Origin: Bacteroidales bacterium | GTDB taxonomy: Bacteria > Bacteroidota > Bacteroidia > Bacteroidales > BM520 | DNA length: 64,000 nt | Direction of reading: 5' to 3' | Assembly: GCA_031276035.1 (NCBI GenBank) | Contig: JAISNV010000001.1 | Coordinates: forward strand, 266,062 to 330,061 | Part shown: positions 1-8,936 of the stretch, in pieces | Layout: every line of letters starts with the position of its first letter | Position numbering within the stretch: the stretch's first letter is position 1 | The notes under the pieces: generated by a model | What the model saw: only the letters and a program-made list of their open reading frames with translations | What the model was told of the DNA's origin: nothing | Database searches by the model: none | Program-made: the position numbers and the translations under genes

Positions 1-189
1 GAAAGGATATTTTAATTGATATAAAAATAATATAATCAAAAAATTAATGAAAATCTGAATTTGTGAAATGCGTCTCAATTTAGAGAAAACAGAGGAAAAC
101 TAAGTATATCACAATCATTGACCTTTTTCTCTAAATCTATATAACGACACAAAATTCAAAAATCAAAACTTTAAACCTGAATAAAAAAT

Positions 190-1857
190 ATGAAACATAT
201 AACAATTAAATGCGAGAATAATAATGTGACGAAGGATTATATTGTAGGTGCTGAATTACAATATATTGCCGAAGATTTGGGTATTCATATTAAAGGCGGA
301 ATTTTTGGTGCTTACGTAAATAATAAGCAACGCGAAATGAATTATTCAATTATTAAACCGGCGAATATCAGGTTTTTCGGAATGGAAACTATTGACGGGC
401 AACGAACTTACTCTCGAACACTTTTTTTCGTTCTATACAAAGCCGTTTACGATCTTTATGGAAAATATAAAGTTACTTTAGAAAATTCTGTTTATTCGGG
501 TTATTATTATACAATAAAAAATGGACGCAATCCTTTAATGCCCGACGATATTAAAGCTATAAAAAATCGAATGAAAGAAATAATTCTTAAAAATCATCCG
601 ATTATCAGAAAAGAATTACCTACTCAACAAGCAATAAAATTATTTGAACGACAAGGATTGCATCCTAAAACAAAACTTCTAAAAACGCGCGGACATCTTT
701 ATACGTCTGTGTATTATCTTGATAATGTTGTAGATTATTATTTCGGATATCTTGCTCCATCAACCGGTTATTTAAATTTATTTGATTTGACGCCATACAA
801 AAGAGGCGTAATTTTATCTATTCCGGATCCGGCAACTAATTTTACGACCGTCAAACAGTTCGTTAACCAAGATAAAATGTTAAGTAATTTTGCAGCCTGC
901 AATCGCTGGCAAGAAATGCTTAAGATTGAAAATATCGGAGATCTTAATGAAAAAGTTAATGCAGGAGAAATCAGCGATCTTATTAAAATTGCCGAAGCAG
1001 GGCAAGAAGTAAAAATTCACGAAGCTGCACAAAAAATAAAAAAACAGAATAAAAGGTTGAGAATCATTTTGATTGCAGGACCTTCTTCTTCCGGAAAAAC
1101 AACTTCGGCACAAAGACTTGGAATACATCTTAATTTGTTCGGTATTAAAAGTGTAAAAATCTCTCTCGACGATTATTTCGTTGACAGAGAATTAACTCCT
1201 CGCGATAAGCATGGAGATTATGATTTTGAGGCTCTTGAAGCTCTTGACATCAAGTTTTTTAATGAACAATTGCTTGATTTGCTTGCAGGAAAAGAGATTG
1301 AAATTCCCAAATTCGATTTCATTACCGGAAAACGTGTTTTCGATGGTACCAAACTGAAAATAGGCAAACGCGATATGATTATTATCGAAGGTATTCACGG
1401 ATTAAACCCGATGTTAACTCCTTACATAGATAACAAGTATATTTTTAAAATGTATGTTTCGGCATTGACAACTATTTCCATTGATGGGCATAATATTATC
1501 CCGACAACGGATAATCGTTTGATTAGAAGGATTGTTCGCGATAATCTTTTCCGCGGATACTCCGCAACCGATACTATCAGACGTTGGGAAAAGGTTAGAG
1601 ATGGAGAGGATAAATATATTTTCCCTTATCAGGAAAATGCAGATTATATGTTTAATTCGGCTTTGATTTATGAATTGGGAGTTTTCAAACCTTACATCAT
1701 GCCGGTTCTGGCCAAGGTTTATGAAAATACACCCGAATATTCAGAAGCCCAGAGATTAATAAAATTTATCAGTTATTTCGAAAGTATAGATTCCAAGGAA
1801 ATTCCACCTACATCTTTGATGAAGGAATTTCTTGGCGGAAGTAGTTTTAAATATTAA
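190..1857 (+). CDS. Nucleoside (uridine-type) kinase with N-terminal ThrRS-like domains
   Basis: Probable cytoplasmic nucleoside kinase that phosphorylates uridine/cytidine-type substrates with ATP or GTP. The C-terminal half is a phosphoribulokinase/uridine kinase P-loop domain: Walker A AGPSSSGKTT lies near residue 298, followed by the acidic segment SLDDYFVDRE and IIEGIHGLNP. The first ~60 residues look like a TGS-type domain and the middle resembles the second additional domain of threonyl-tRNA synthetase. This three-part architecture and the length of about 555 residues are known for Bacteroidota and Firmicutes nucleoside kinases. The ATG at 190 follows an AT-rich leader with no Shine-Dalgarno, as is usual here. 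A membrane protein gene follows 47 bp downstream and may be co-transcribed. The family call is confident; the exact substrate is inferred. Confidence 0.85.
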   Translation: MKHITIKCENNNVTKDYIVGAELQYIAEDLGIHIKGGIFGAYVNNKQREMNYSIIKPANIRFFGMETIDGQRTYSRTLFFVLYKAVYDLYGKYKVTLENSVYSGYYYTIKNGRNPLMPDDIKAIKNRMKEIILKNHPIIRKELPTQQAIKLFERQGLHPKTKLLKTRGHLYTSVYYLDNVVDYYFGYLAPSTGYLNLFDLTPYKRGVILSIPDPATNFTTVKQFVNQDKMLSNFAACNRWQEMLKIENIGDLNEKVNAGEISDLIKIAEAGQEVKIHEAAQKIKKQNKRLRIILIAGPSSSGKTTSAQRLGIHLNLFGIKSVKISLDDYFVDRELTPRDKHGDYDFEALEALDIKFFNEQLLDLLAGKEIEIPKFDFITGKRVFDGTKLKIGKRDMIIIEGIHGLNPMLTPYIDNKYIFKMYVSALTTISIDGHNIIPTTDNRLIRRIVRDNLFRGYSATDTIRRWEKVRDGEDKYIFPYQENADYMFNSALIYELGVFKPYIMPVLAKVYENTPEYSEAQRLIKFISYFESIDSKEIPPTSLMKEFLGGSSFKY

Positions 1858-1904
1858 TGTAAAAGACAGAATATTAATTTTTCACTTTTAATTATTTATA
1901 AAAT

Positions 1905-2324
1905 ATGACTAGCAGAACTAAAAAGATTTTATGGATTTTCATTGCCGTTGTGGTACTGGGATTAGGAATTTTCATTTATGTTAAATTCTATTTTGTATTT
2001 GCCGTGGGAGTAAAATCGGGACAACTAAATTATGTTACACAGAAAGGTTATATCTTTAAGACCTATGAAGGTAAATTGATACAATCAGGATTTCGGTCTA
2101 AAACACCAGGAGCATTAAGTTCCAATGAATTTGAATTTTCAATAACCAATAATGAAGTAGCTCAAAAGCTAATGCTTTCGGGCGGTCATGAAGTTGACCT
2201 TCATTATAAAGAATACCTTGGAGCCTTACCGTGGCGGGGGTACAGCAAATATGTTGTTGACAGCATTATCAGCATAAAAGAACCTGTACCGATCAATGAA
2301 AATTCACTACCATACGAAGAGTAA
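1905..2324 (+). CDS. Small membrane-anchored conserved Bacteroidota protein
   Basis: A 139-residue protein of unknown function. Residues 8-30 form one strongly hydrophobic helix (WIFIAVVVLGLGIFIYVKF) after a basic N-terminus (TSRTKKI), so it is a membrane-anchored protein with its C-terminal ~105 residues outside. The soluble part has a run resembling YEGKLIQSGFRSKTPGA and ends with SIISIKEP. Similar short proteins in Bacteroidetes are often labelled '6-phosphogluconate dehydrogenase' in databases, a name its size and lack of a Rossmann motif do not support. It lies 47 bp after the nucleoside kinase on the same strand. Confidence 0.6.
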   Translation: MTSRTKKILWIFIAVVVLGLGIFIYVKFYFVFAVGVKSGQLNYVTQKGYIFKTYEGKLIQSGFRSKTPGALSSNEFEFSITNNEVAQKLMLSGGHEVDLHYKEYLGALPWRGYSKYVVDSIISIKEPVPINENSLPYEE

Positions 2325-2369
2325 TACGGATAAGAAATTAAGGATTAAGAAAATATTGACCGTTATTTC

Positions 2370-2428
2370 GAATGAAATTAGAAATTCTCAAATAACAACG
2401 GGTATTGTTTAGATTTCTAATTTCATTC
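2370..2428. terminator. Long inverted repeat between convergent genes
   Basis: Two perfect 16-base arms (GAATGAAATTAGAAAT at 2370-2385 and its complement at 2413-2428) flank a 27-base loop that can itself pair weakly (ACAA/TTGT). It lies between the stop codons of converging genes at 2324 and 2466. The position suggests a bidirectional transcription end, but there is no clear T-tract, so an intrinsic terminator is inferred only from placement. Confidence 0.45.
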
Positions 2429-2465
2429 TGTATGATGTTTATAATCTTTATGCTATAAACTATAT

Positions 2466-3149
2466 TTACTTTTGTAAGGTGAATTTTATTTGCATTCCGA
2501 ATCTAACTTTTACTTTTTGGCCTCTTTGTTCGCCGGGTTTCCATTTAGGCATATTTTCAACGACTCTCACCGCTTCTTCGTCACAACCGCCGCCTATTCC
2601 GCGTAAAACCTCAACATTACTAATTGATCCGTCAGGCATTACAACAAAAGTTACATAAACAATCCCTTGTATTCCGGACTCCTTAGCCATCTTCGGATAT
2701 TTGACATTATCTCGTAAATACGTTAATCTACCGACATCGCCACCAGGAAATTCAGGGTCGGATTCTACAACAGTATATTCAATATCATCATCAATAGTTT
2801 CACCACCAATATCCGGTATAAAAAAATCAAAGTCAGGTTCAAGATCAAAATGTTCAGCAATGATAATTACATCTTCATCAACATAATCATTGTTTTTTAC
2901 AATATTTAACAAAGTGCCGGAAATAGGAGCCAGTTTCGGAGGCGGCGGTTTAACTTCATGTTTGCTTTGAATAGCAACTTCAATAAAGTCCTCAGTATAA
3001 TCTCTGATTGTTTTTTCAACTTTATTAATGTCATATTTTTTCCATTCAAACGCAAACAAACAGGTTACCAAAGCAACAATTAATCCTATTTCAAGGAAAT
3101 AGACTTTTTTACTGTCAATATCAGATTTTTTGTTTTTTCTCTTATTCAT
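2466..3149 (-). CDS. TonB-family energy transducer
   Basis: A TonB-like protein predicted to sit in the inner membrane and contact outer-membrane receptors. Residues ~17-36 form the single N-terminal helix (FLEIGLIVALVTCLFAFEW). A periplasmic linker with KPPPPKLAP follows, then a C-terminal TonB domain with PEFPGGDVGRL, YPKMAKESGIQG and a final KVKVRFGMQIKF strand. This is the usual Bacteroidetes TonB length of ~230. The start is unusually well marked: the coding strand reads CAGGAGG five bases before the ATG, a strong Shine-Dalgarno that most neighbours lack. No exbB/exbD is adjacent, so it must borrow a motor encoded elsewhere or serve another envelope function. Confidence 0.85.
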   Translation of the reverse strand: MNKRKNKKSDIDSKKVYFLEIGLIVALVTCLFAFEWKKYDINKVEKTIRDYTEDFIEVAIQSKHEVKPPPPKLAPISGTLLNIVKNNDYVDEDVIIIAEHFDLEPDFDFFIPDIGGETIDDDIEYTVVESDPEFPGGDVGRLTYLRDNVKYPKMAKESGIQGIVYVTFVVMPDGSISNVEVLRGIGGGCDEEAVRVVENMPKWKPGEQRGQKVKVRFGMQIKFTLQK

Positions 3150-3266
3150 GACAACCTCCTGTTTTAAATGATTAATTTATTTTAAAACGACAAAATATGT
3201 GAAAATAGTATAATAATTATGATATAATTGAAAAGAAAATTAAAATGACATCTAATTTTTAATTCT

Positions 3267-3974
3267 CTAAATCCATCCTTTCAATTTATAGTATATCAAT
3301 GCGAAATATTCTCTATAACAAGTAATTTCAAGTTTCAGATAGTTCCAAAAAGTATATCTAATATTTGTATTATTAACTTTAGGAATATATCTGCTTCCAA
3401 GCAAATCCTGATCTTCCAAAGAGAGATTGAAATTTATTACGGCAGCAAAAGCGGCTTCTCCCCTAACGTTTGTAAAATCCAATTTGTTGAAACATTTTAC
3501 AGTTCGGGTAAGATGTTCGGGAGATGTAATTATCAGCAAATTATCACTTGTAAGTTGCGAATATTCATTTTTTAGACTTAATATTTGAGCACGTGTATTT
3601 GTTCCTTCGGTAAAAAATAAAATACTGTCTGCATTTATTCCTTTCATAATTAATTCCTCCGCCATTCTCGTTTGGCTTATCGAATCTTCCGGATGGAGAA
3701 TAATAACAGGAACCCTATAATAATTCGCATATTCCGCGGTATAATACAATCGCATCAAATTATCTTCCGAAGGCATACTACCACCGCCAAGCATTACAAT
3801 ATATTCCGGAACAAAAATTTCTTCAGATTTATTCGGGTCCGTACCGAGGGCGTAATGCATGTAGAACGGTGCCGGAGTTAATCCGAGTATTAAAAAAATA
3901 AGAAATAAAACTCCAAAAACAGAACTTATTATCATGCACGTTTTTAAAATCTTTCTTCCGAACTTCCTCATCAT
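3267..3974 (-). CDS. YdcF/ElyC-like DUF218 membrane protein
   Basis: The DUF218 family includes YdcF and ElyC, thought to act in envelope carbohydrate metabolism. After a hydrophobic helix (TCMIISSVFGVLFLIFLILG) the conserved core begins with YIVMLGGGSMPSEDN and continues with a Rossmann-like segment VPVIILHPEDS and LLIITSPEHLTR. An upstream in-frame start at 4043 would overlap the neighbouring acetyltransferase by 62 bases and add a poor N-terminus. The paired ATGs at 3974/3971 give a basic start followed by the helix and leave 7 bp to the upstream gene, so 3974 is chosen. It appears to be the last gene of a three-gene minus-strand cluster (DUF1963, GNAT, YdcF). Biochemical function is unknown. 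Confidence 0.75.
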   Translation of the reverse strand: MMRKFGRKILKTCMIISSVFGVLFLIFLILGLTPAPFYMHYALGTDPNKSEEIFVPEYIVMLGGGSMPSEDNLMRLYYTAEYANYYRVPVIILHPEDSISQTRMAEELIMKGINADSILFFTEGTNTRAQILSLKNEYSQLTSDNLLIITSPEHLTRTVKCFNKLDFTNVRGEAAFAAVINFNLSLEDQDLLGSRYIPKVNNTNIRYTFWNYLKLEITCYREYFALIYYKLKGWI

Positions 3975-3981
3975 GAAAATT

Positions 3982-4470
3982 TTATTTCTGTTCCGCAACC
4001 TTACTAAGATTATCGCCTTCCAAGCGATAGACTGTCCATTCATTCATCGGCTTCGCGCCCATAGATAAATAAAAATCAATGCTTGGTTTATTCCAATCCA
4101 GACAAATCCATTCGTAACGAGGGCAATTTCTTTCCTTTGCTATTTTTGCAAGTTCCACAAGTAAAGCTTTTCCAAAACCTTTTCCGCGGTATTCCGGCCA
4201 TACAAAAAGATCTTCTAAATACAATCCTGCTTTACCTGTAAAAGTAGAGAAATTATGAAAAAACAGAGCAAACCCGACAGGAATATTGTTCCATTCGGCA
4301 ATTATAACTTCTGCTTGTTTCTTTTGAAATAGAGATTCTTTTAATATTTCTTCTGTTGCAACAACTTCATTAAGCAACTTTTCATATTCGGCAATGCCTT
4401 TTATAAACTTTAGAATTAATGCAGTATCATTAATAGTTGCAAATCTTATCTTTAAATCTTGTTCTATCAT
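3982..4470 (-). CDS. GNAT-family N-acetyltransferase
   Basis: A 162-residue Gcn5-related acetyltransferase that transfers acetyl from acetyl-CoA to an amine. Visible motifs: IRFATINDTALILKFIKGIAEYEK at the start (beta1-alpha1), the central strand FALFFHNFSTF, motif A with LFVWPEYRGKGFGKALL (R/QxxGxG/A CoA loop) and motif B with WNKPSIDFYLSMGAKP. The order and wording resemble diamine/thialysine acetyltransferases (SSAT type), but the substrate is inferred. It lies 6 bp after the DUF1963 gene and 7 bp before the YdcF gene, so an operon is likely. Confidence 0.85.
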   Translation of the reverse strand: MIEQDLKIRFATINDTALILKFIKGIAEYEKLLNEVVATEEILKESLFQKKQAEVIIAEWNNIPVGFALFFHNFSTFTGKAGLYLEDLFVWPEYRGKGFGKALLVELAKIAKERNCPRYEWICLDWNKPSIDFYLSMGAKPMNEWTVYRLEGDNLSKVAEQK

Positions 4471-4476
4471 AAAAAC

Positions 4477-5121
4477 CTAACTGCTGACCATATATGCGCG
4501 TGCATTGGCAAAATTCTTATTTTTCAAATCTTTTTCATCAATAAGAAAATAAAGAATACCAACGTCCATAAAATTAAGGGCGAAATCATTACCTTCATCC
4601 GAATCAAGCTGAAAAAGCAATTCCCAACCTTTTACAGGTTTTTCAAAATTCTCGTAAAGCATATGATAAGGTTTTCCGAGCAATTTATGACCTTCTTCTC
4701 CGGGTTGGTCGAATGAACTAAAAGACAATTCTCTCTCATCAATAAAGAAATCAACATCCTCTTTATTAATCATTAGAGGAATTAAATCCTTTTCTGACCC
4801 ATCGAAATAAAAGACTTTAGCAGATTTTTCCGGCCATAATCCTGTTCCGCCGCCGGGCTGACAATCATAATAGCCCAAATAATAATCAATATCCGCAAAG
4901 AAATACAAGAATCCGGTTTTCGGCAGCCTGTTGTCGGTATCATAAGGAGCAACATCCCTACAATTAATTTGGCAAATAAAATTTAACGGGAATACATTTC
5001 CGCTGTCATTTCCAATCGGATGATCAATGTGTTCTGGTAAATCCGGAGGTCCCCACATTTTACTTCTTCCTATTGCAATAGGATTTTCAGGTTTGTTTGA
5101 AGTAATGAGTATCTCATTCAT
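4477..5121 (-). CDS. DUF1963 (YwqG-like) protein
   Basis: A 214-residue soluble protein of the DUF1963/YwqG family, whose biochemical role is unknown. Seen in it: an early SKMWGPPDLPEHIDHP, then FICQINCRDVAPYDTDNRLP, FLYFFADIDYYLGYYDCQ, and a late LGKPYHMLYENF-LLFQLDSD. These correspond to the conserved GG/P-x-P, 'QI/L', 'LYFFxD' and 'LLFQLDSD' elements of the family. It is the first gene of the GNAT/YdcF cluster and divergent from the amylase-family gene. No signal peptide. Confidence 0.75.
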   Translation of the reverse strand: MNEILITSNKPENPIAIGRSKMWGPPDLPEHIDHPIGNDSGNVFPLNFICQINCRDVAPYDTDNRLPKTGFLYFFADIDYYLGYYDCQPGGGTGLWPEKSAKVFYFDGSEKDLIPLMINKEDVDFFIDERELSFSSFDQPGEEGHKLLGKPYHMLYENFEKPVKGWELLFQLDSDEGNDFALNFMDVGILYFLIDEKDLKNKNFANARAYMVSS

Positions 5122-5399
5122 AATTAAACATTTGTTTTGGTTTAGTACATGTGATTTAATAATAAATAATCGTTATATAAATACATCGCACCACAAAAAT
5201 GTTTCTCAAATTTGTGGCAAATGTAGTGAAAATAATTATACTTTTATTTATAAAGATCATATAAATAATTTTACATCTTAAAATAAACTTTAAATATTCA
5301 GATATTAATAGTTAAATTTGCCATATATTTCCATTGCAAATATATAAACTTTTTATTAATTTATTTGAATATCTTCAATAATATTTGTTACAAAAAAAA

Positions 5400-7058
5400 A
5401 TGAAGAATAAAATCATCGTCTATCAGTTGTTGCCACGGTTATTCAGCAACATTAACGACACCAATAAACCTTGGGGTGGTATTGAAGAAAACGGCTGCGG
5501 AAAACTTAATGAATTTAAAGATACTGCAATTGAGTCATTGAAAAAACTAGGAATTAATTGTATTTGGTTAACAGGTATTATAAGACATGCAACTACAACT
5601 GATTATTCGCAATATAAAATTACGAAAGACAATCCGTTAATTGTAAAAGGCAGAGCCGGCTCACCGTATGCAATCACGGATTATTTTGATATTGATCCCG
5701 ACTTGGCAATTAATGTTGATAACAGGATGAATGAATTTGTTGAACTCGTTGAAAGAATCCATAAGCATGATATTAAAGTTATAATTGATTTTGTACCTAA
5801 TCATGTTGCACGCAATTATAATACTTCCCCAAATTACGGCAAGAATTATATCTCCAAAACAAGACATCTTCTCGGTGCCAATGAAGATAATTCAAAAATA
5901 TTTGAAATAAATAATAATTTTTATTATTTACCGGGCGAAGTTTTTGAAGTTCCACAGGAAGCTTATGATAAACTCACAAATTTTATGTCTCGCGACGAAA
6001 TTTCTGAATATTCCGAATTTCCGGCTAAAGCTACGGGAAACGATTGTTTCTCGGCAAAACCTTCAATTAACGATTGGTATGAAACCGTTAAACTTAATTA
6101 CGGAATAGATTATAGGTATAATAGTGAATTTTTTGATCCGATTCCTAATACTTGGCTGTGTATGAATGATATTTTAAATTTCTGGGCAGAGAAAGGTGTT
6201 GACGGATTTAGATGTGATATGGCCGAAATGGTTCCGTATCAGTATTGGAAATGGCAGATACATCAAATCAAATCGAAATATCCTGAAATGATTTTTATTG
6301 CGGAAATTTATAAACGGAATTTATATGATTTATTCTTGAATGAAGCAAAGTTCGATTTCCTTTATGATAAGGTGGATATGTATGATGGTTTGAAGGATAT
6401 AATTACAGGAAAAAGTAAAGTCAATAAAATTACCGAAAGTTGGCAAAGAACAAATGATTTTAATAATAAAATGCTTCGTTTCATGGAAAATCATGATGAG
6501 CAACGCATTGCTTCAAATTTCTTTTCCGGCGATCCTTTTAAAGCTTTGCCTGCTTGCATTGTTTCGGCATTTTTACATAACGGACCTTTCATGATTTACA
6601 ATTGTCAAGAGCTGGGAGAAAAAGCCAAAGATATTTCCGGATTCAGCGGTGATGACGGCAGAACAACAATTTTCGATTATTGGTCGATGGATTGTCAGCG
6701 AAGATGGAATAATGAAGGCAGGTTTGATGAAGAAAAGCTTACAGAAAAGGAAATATCTCTTCGGAATAAATATTCGATGATTCTTAATGAAGCGGTTTCG
6801 GAAATTGTTATTTCGCAAGGAAAATTATATGACCTTATGTGGGTCAATCAACATCTTATCGATTTAAACTGTTACGCATTTATTAAAACTTATGAAAACC
6901 GGCATGTAATTTATGTGGTTAATTTTAACGAAAGTTCTATAGAAATTGAACTTATATTAAATTCACATGTGTTTGATTTTCTCGGCTTACAAATTGAAGA
7001 AAAGATTCTTAATATCAAAATTCCCGGATATTGGTACCAGAAATCAGAAATTAAATAA
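5400..7058 (+). CDS. Alpha-amylase-family glycoside hydrolase (GH13), cytoplasmic
   Basis: A GH13 (beta/alpha)8-barrel enzyme acting on alpha-glucans or related sugars. All four family regions are visible: DFVPNHVARNY (region I), GVDGFRCDMAEM with the nucleophile Asp (II), MIFIAEIY with the acid Glu (III), and MENHDEQRIAS with the transition-state Asp (IV). A short C-terminal beta domain follows. No signal peptide is present, so it probably acts on storage or imported maltodextrins in the cytoplasm. A TTG at 5385 extends the frame by five codons through an A-run; the ATG at 5400 is preferred. The 278 bp before it hold only AT-rich sequence. No other glycogen/starch gene is adjacent. Precise specificity is unknown. 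Confidence 0.85.
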   Translation: MKNKIIVYQLLPRLFSNINDTNKPWGGIEENGCGKLNEFKDTAIESLKKLGINCIWLTGIIRHATTTDYSQYKITKDNPLIVKGRAGSPYAITDYFDIDPDLAINVDNRMNEFVELVERIHKHDIKVIIDFVPNHVARNYNTSPNYGKNYISKTRHLLGANEDNSKIFEINNNFYYLPGEVFEVPQEAYDKLTNFMSRDEISEYSEFPAKATGNDCFSAKPSINDWYETVKLNYGIDYRYNSEFFDPIPNTWLCMNDILNFWAEKGVDGFRCDMAEMVPYQYWKWQIHQIKSKYPEMIFIAEIYKRNLYDLFLNEAKFDFLYDKVDMYDGLKDIITGKSKVNKITESWQRTNDFNNKMLRFMENHDEQRIASNFFSGDPFKALPACIVSAFLHNGPFMIYNCQELGEKAKDISGFSGDDGRTTIFDYWSMDCQRRWNNEGRFDEEKLTEKEISLRNKYSMILNEAVSEIVISQGKLYDLMWVNQHLIDLNCYAFIKTYENRHVIYVVNFNESSIEIELILNSHVFDFLGLQIEEKILNIKIPGYWYQKSEIK

Positions 7059-7115
7059 GGTGTTTTGAGATTCTGATTTAGAATTCTGAGTTTTAAACTC
7101 TTTCATACTTTTTCC

Positions 7116-7123
7116 TATCTTTG
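7116..7123 (+). promoter_or_regulatory. Bacteroidetes -7 promoter box
   Basis: TATCTTTG matches the Bacteroidetes -7 consensus TAnnTTTG and sits 20 bp before the thioesterase ATG, so the leader would be very short. Confidence 0.55.
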
Positions 7124-7143
7124 CATAATCAAAATTAATTTCT

Positions 7144-7533
7144 ATGGAAAATTTTAAAATAGGGAAAGAATTTTCATCAAAAGTAATTGTAAATAAAGAT
7201 AATGTCGCATCATCGCCTTATATGGGTTCGGGAGATATTGATGTGTTTGCCACTCCTGCAATGGTTGCCCTTATGGAGAATGCCGCAATGTTATGTGTTG
7301 CGGATGATTTACCCGACGGTTACTCAACTGTCGGAATTAATATCAATACTACTCACGAAAAAGCCACTCCTATCGGCAATATTGTAACAGCAACAGCAAT
7401 ACTTACGGAAATTAACGGCAGAAAAATATCTTTCAAAATTATCGCATTCGACAGCAACGGAAAAATAGGAGAAGGTTCGCATCAAAGATTTATAATCGAC
7501 AAGAAAAAATTTATTGCAAAACTGACGGTTTAG
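7144..7533 (+). CDS. FlK-like hotdog thioesterase
   Basis: A 129-residue single hotdog-fold protein of the fluoroacetyl-CoA thioesterase (FlK)-like family. The helix-turn segment ATPAMVALMENAAM carries the conserved Glu, and the strand segment THEKATPIG carries the His/Thr expected in the active site; GEGSHQRFII lies near the end. Homologues hydrolyse short acyl-CoA thioesters; the physiological substrate here is unknown. Monocistronic: it has its own promoter box, and the next gene is on the other strand. Confidence 0.8.
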   Translation: MENFKIGKEFSSKVIVNKDNVASSPYMGSGDIDVFATPAMVALMENAAMLCVADDLPDGYSTVGININTTHEKATPIGNIVTATAILTEINGRKISFKIIAFDSNGKIGEGSHQRFIIDKKKFIAKLTV

Positions 7534-7588
7534 TAATTACTGTCTTGATGTTATTCAAAATGGCAATAGCCAGAAATTATCCATAATT

Positions 7589-8296
7589 TTACGGATTAGA
7601 TTTTCTAACTCCTTTGCTCCATTGAACAAGTCCGTTTATAGAATTCAACAAATAAACAATCCACATTGTACTTATCACAAGAGCATTAGGTTCACCTCTG
7701 AAATATGCCATAAGCCACATTGTTATTGTTGCAACATTTACAACAATCCACAAATACCACTGTTCAGAATATGTATTTACCATCAATAACATTGCTATTA
7801 CGGAAAGAACTGTAGTTAACGAGTCAAGGTATGGTGCGGGGTCATTAAAATATGCCAATATTTGCGCTCCGATAAGCACCAGTACTAATGATGCTATAAA
7901 CATTATAACTCTATGCTCGTCGCTAAGTCGCCGCGATTTTACTTCGGTTTTACTTCCTTCCTTCAATCTTTTTCTCCACAAAGCAAAACCGATAAATTGC
8001 ATGGGAACATAATACAAAGCATTCAAGGCAACTTCGCCCCAATAACCTACGCCCCAAGAAAGGTATGCATACAAACTTACCTGTATTAATCCGAAAACAT
8101 AATTGGAAATATGTTTTTTAGCAACTAAAACTACGCATAAGACTCCGGATACTGCAGCAATAATAGATAATAACTTAACTTCACCGGTGATAATTGCAAC
8201 AATGACATTTAATGTGATAATACTTATAAGCAAAAACCATTCGTAAGGAGTGAAGAATTTGATTGCTTTCATAAAAATATTTTTTTCTTTAGTCAT
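7589..8296 (-). CDS. pnuC: PnuC-type nicotinamide riboside transporter
   Basis: An inner-membrane protein with seven predicted helices that fits the PnuC family of vitamin uptake facilitators (nicotinamide riboside; some paralogues take up thiamine or riboflavin). Family features: YEWFLLISIITLNVIVA at the start, the VSLYAYLSWGVGYWGEVALNALYYVPMQ segment with the WG-E-x-x-L-N-x-x-Y-x-P-M-Q signature, then FALWRKR and a late WYLWIVVNV. Length 235 is normal. It lies 16 bp behind an MmcQ-like gene and is probably co-transcribed. I see no TPP or FMN riboswitch upstream, which favours nicotinamide riboside over thiamine, though that is an inference. Confidence 0.85.
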   Translation of the reverse strand: MTKEKNIFMKAIKFFTPYEWFLLISIITLNVIVAIITGEVKLLSIIAAVSGVLCVVLVAKKHISNYVFGLIQVSLYAYLSWGVGYWGEVALNALYYVPMQFIGFALWRKRLKEGSKTEVKSRRLSDEHRVIMFIASLVLVLIGAQILAYFNDPAPYLDSLTTVLSVIAMLLMVNTYSEQWYLWIVVNVATITMWLMAYFRGEPNALVISTMWIVYLLNSINGLVQWSKGVRKSNP

Positions 8297-8312
8297 ACTA
8301 TTTTGTCTAATT

Positions 8313-8657
8313 CTAAAGTTTATTATCTTTTATGCTTTTCGGTAATGACTTGTAAACCAAATCATAAGAATGATCTATTAGTTCTTTTATCAGATCATTG
8401 GAAAGACTTCCCGACAAGGAAACCGAATTCCAATGTTTTTTATTCATATGGTATCCGGGAGTTATTTCATGATAACGCTCGCGCAACTCCATTGCCCAAT
8501 CAGGATCACACTTTAAATTAAATAAAGGTTTCTCCAATGCAAGCATTGCAAATATTTTATTTCCTACTCTAAAAACAAGAGTATCATCATCAAAAGGCAT
8601 TGCTTCGTCTGTTAATGGTTTCGAAAGACAATACTCTCTAATTTCTTCGATATTCAT
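8313..8657 (-). CDS. MmcQ/YjbR-family protein
   Basis: A 114-residue MmcQ/YjbR-like protein with the double-wing DNA-binding-like fold. Typical elements are present: IREYCLSKPLTDEAMPFD, LVFRVGNKIFAMLAL, FNLKCDPDWAMELRERY and GYHMNKKHWNSV. The function of the family is unresolved. A TATCTTTG-type box lies on the minus strand directly upstream (8662-8669), and pnuC follows 16 bp downstream, so this gene heads a two-gene transcript. Confidence 0.8.
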   Translation of the reverse strand: MNIEEIREYCLSKPLTDEAMPFDDDTLVFRVGNKIFAMLALEKPLFNLKCDPDWAMELRERYHEITPGYHMNKKHWNSVSLSGSLSNDLIKELIDHSYDLVYKSLPKSIKDNKL

Positions 8658-8661
8658 GATG

Positions 8662-8669
8662 CAAAGATA
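8662..8669 (-). promoter_or_regulatory. Bacteroidetes -7 promoter box
   Basis: CAAAGATA on the plus strand is TATCTTTG on the minus strand and lies only 4 bp before the MmcQ-family ATG, so a leader of few or no bases is implied. The 270 bp beyond it hold no recognisable gene. Confidence 0.5.
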
Positions 8670-8936
8670 ATCTTTTTGATGTGATAATTTAATAATATGG
8701 CAACTTGATAACCGGTATATTTACAGCCTGTTATTATTTTAAAAGTATAAAAATAACGAAATATTTTCGGGTTTTCCGTATTTTAATAAACAGTACCTCA
8801 TCCAAAGTTTTTAAAAACTTAAATAAATCCGCAGAATCTAAATTCATCCGTTCAATCCGCCTTGTAAAAACAAGTTTCTGAAACTATATAATTATCTATC
8901 GGAATTTAAGATTCAAGCCCAAGTTATTTTTCAGTT

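Noticed and set aside
7589..8657. A TPP-regulated thiamine transporter (PnuT) reading of the PnuC gene
   Set aside because: No TPP aptamer-like sequence is seen upstream of the MmcQ-pnuC transcript, and no thiamine gene is linked except the doubtful YjbQ.
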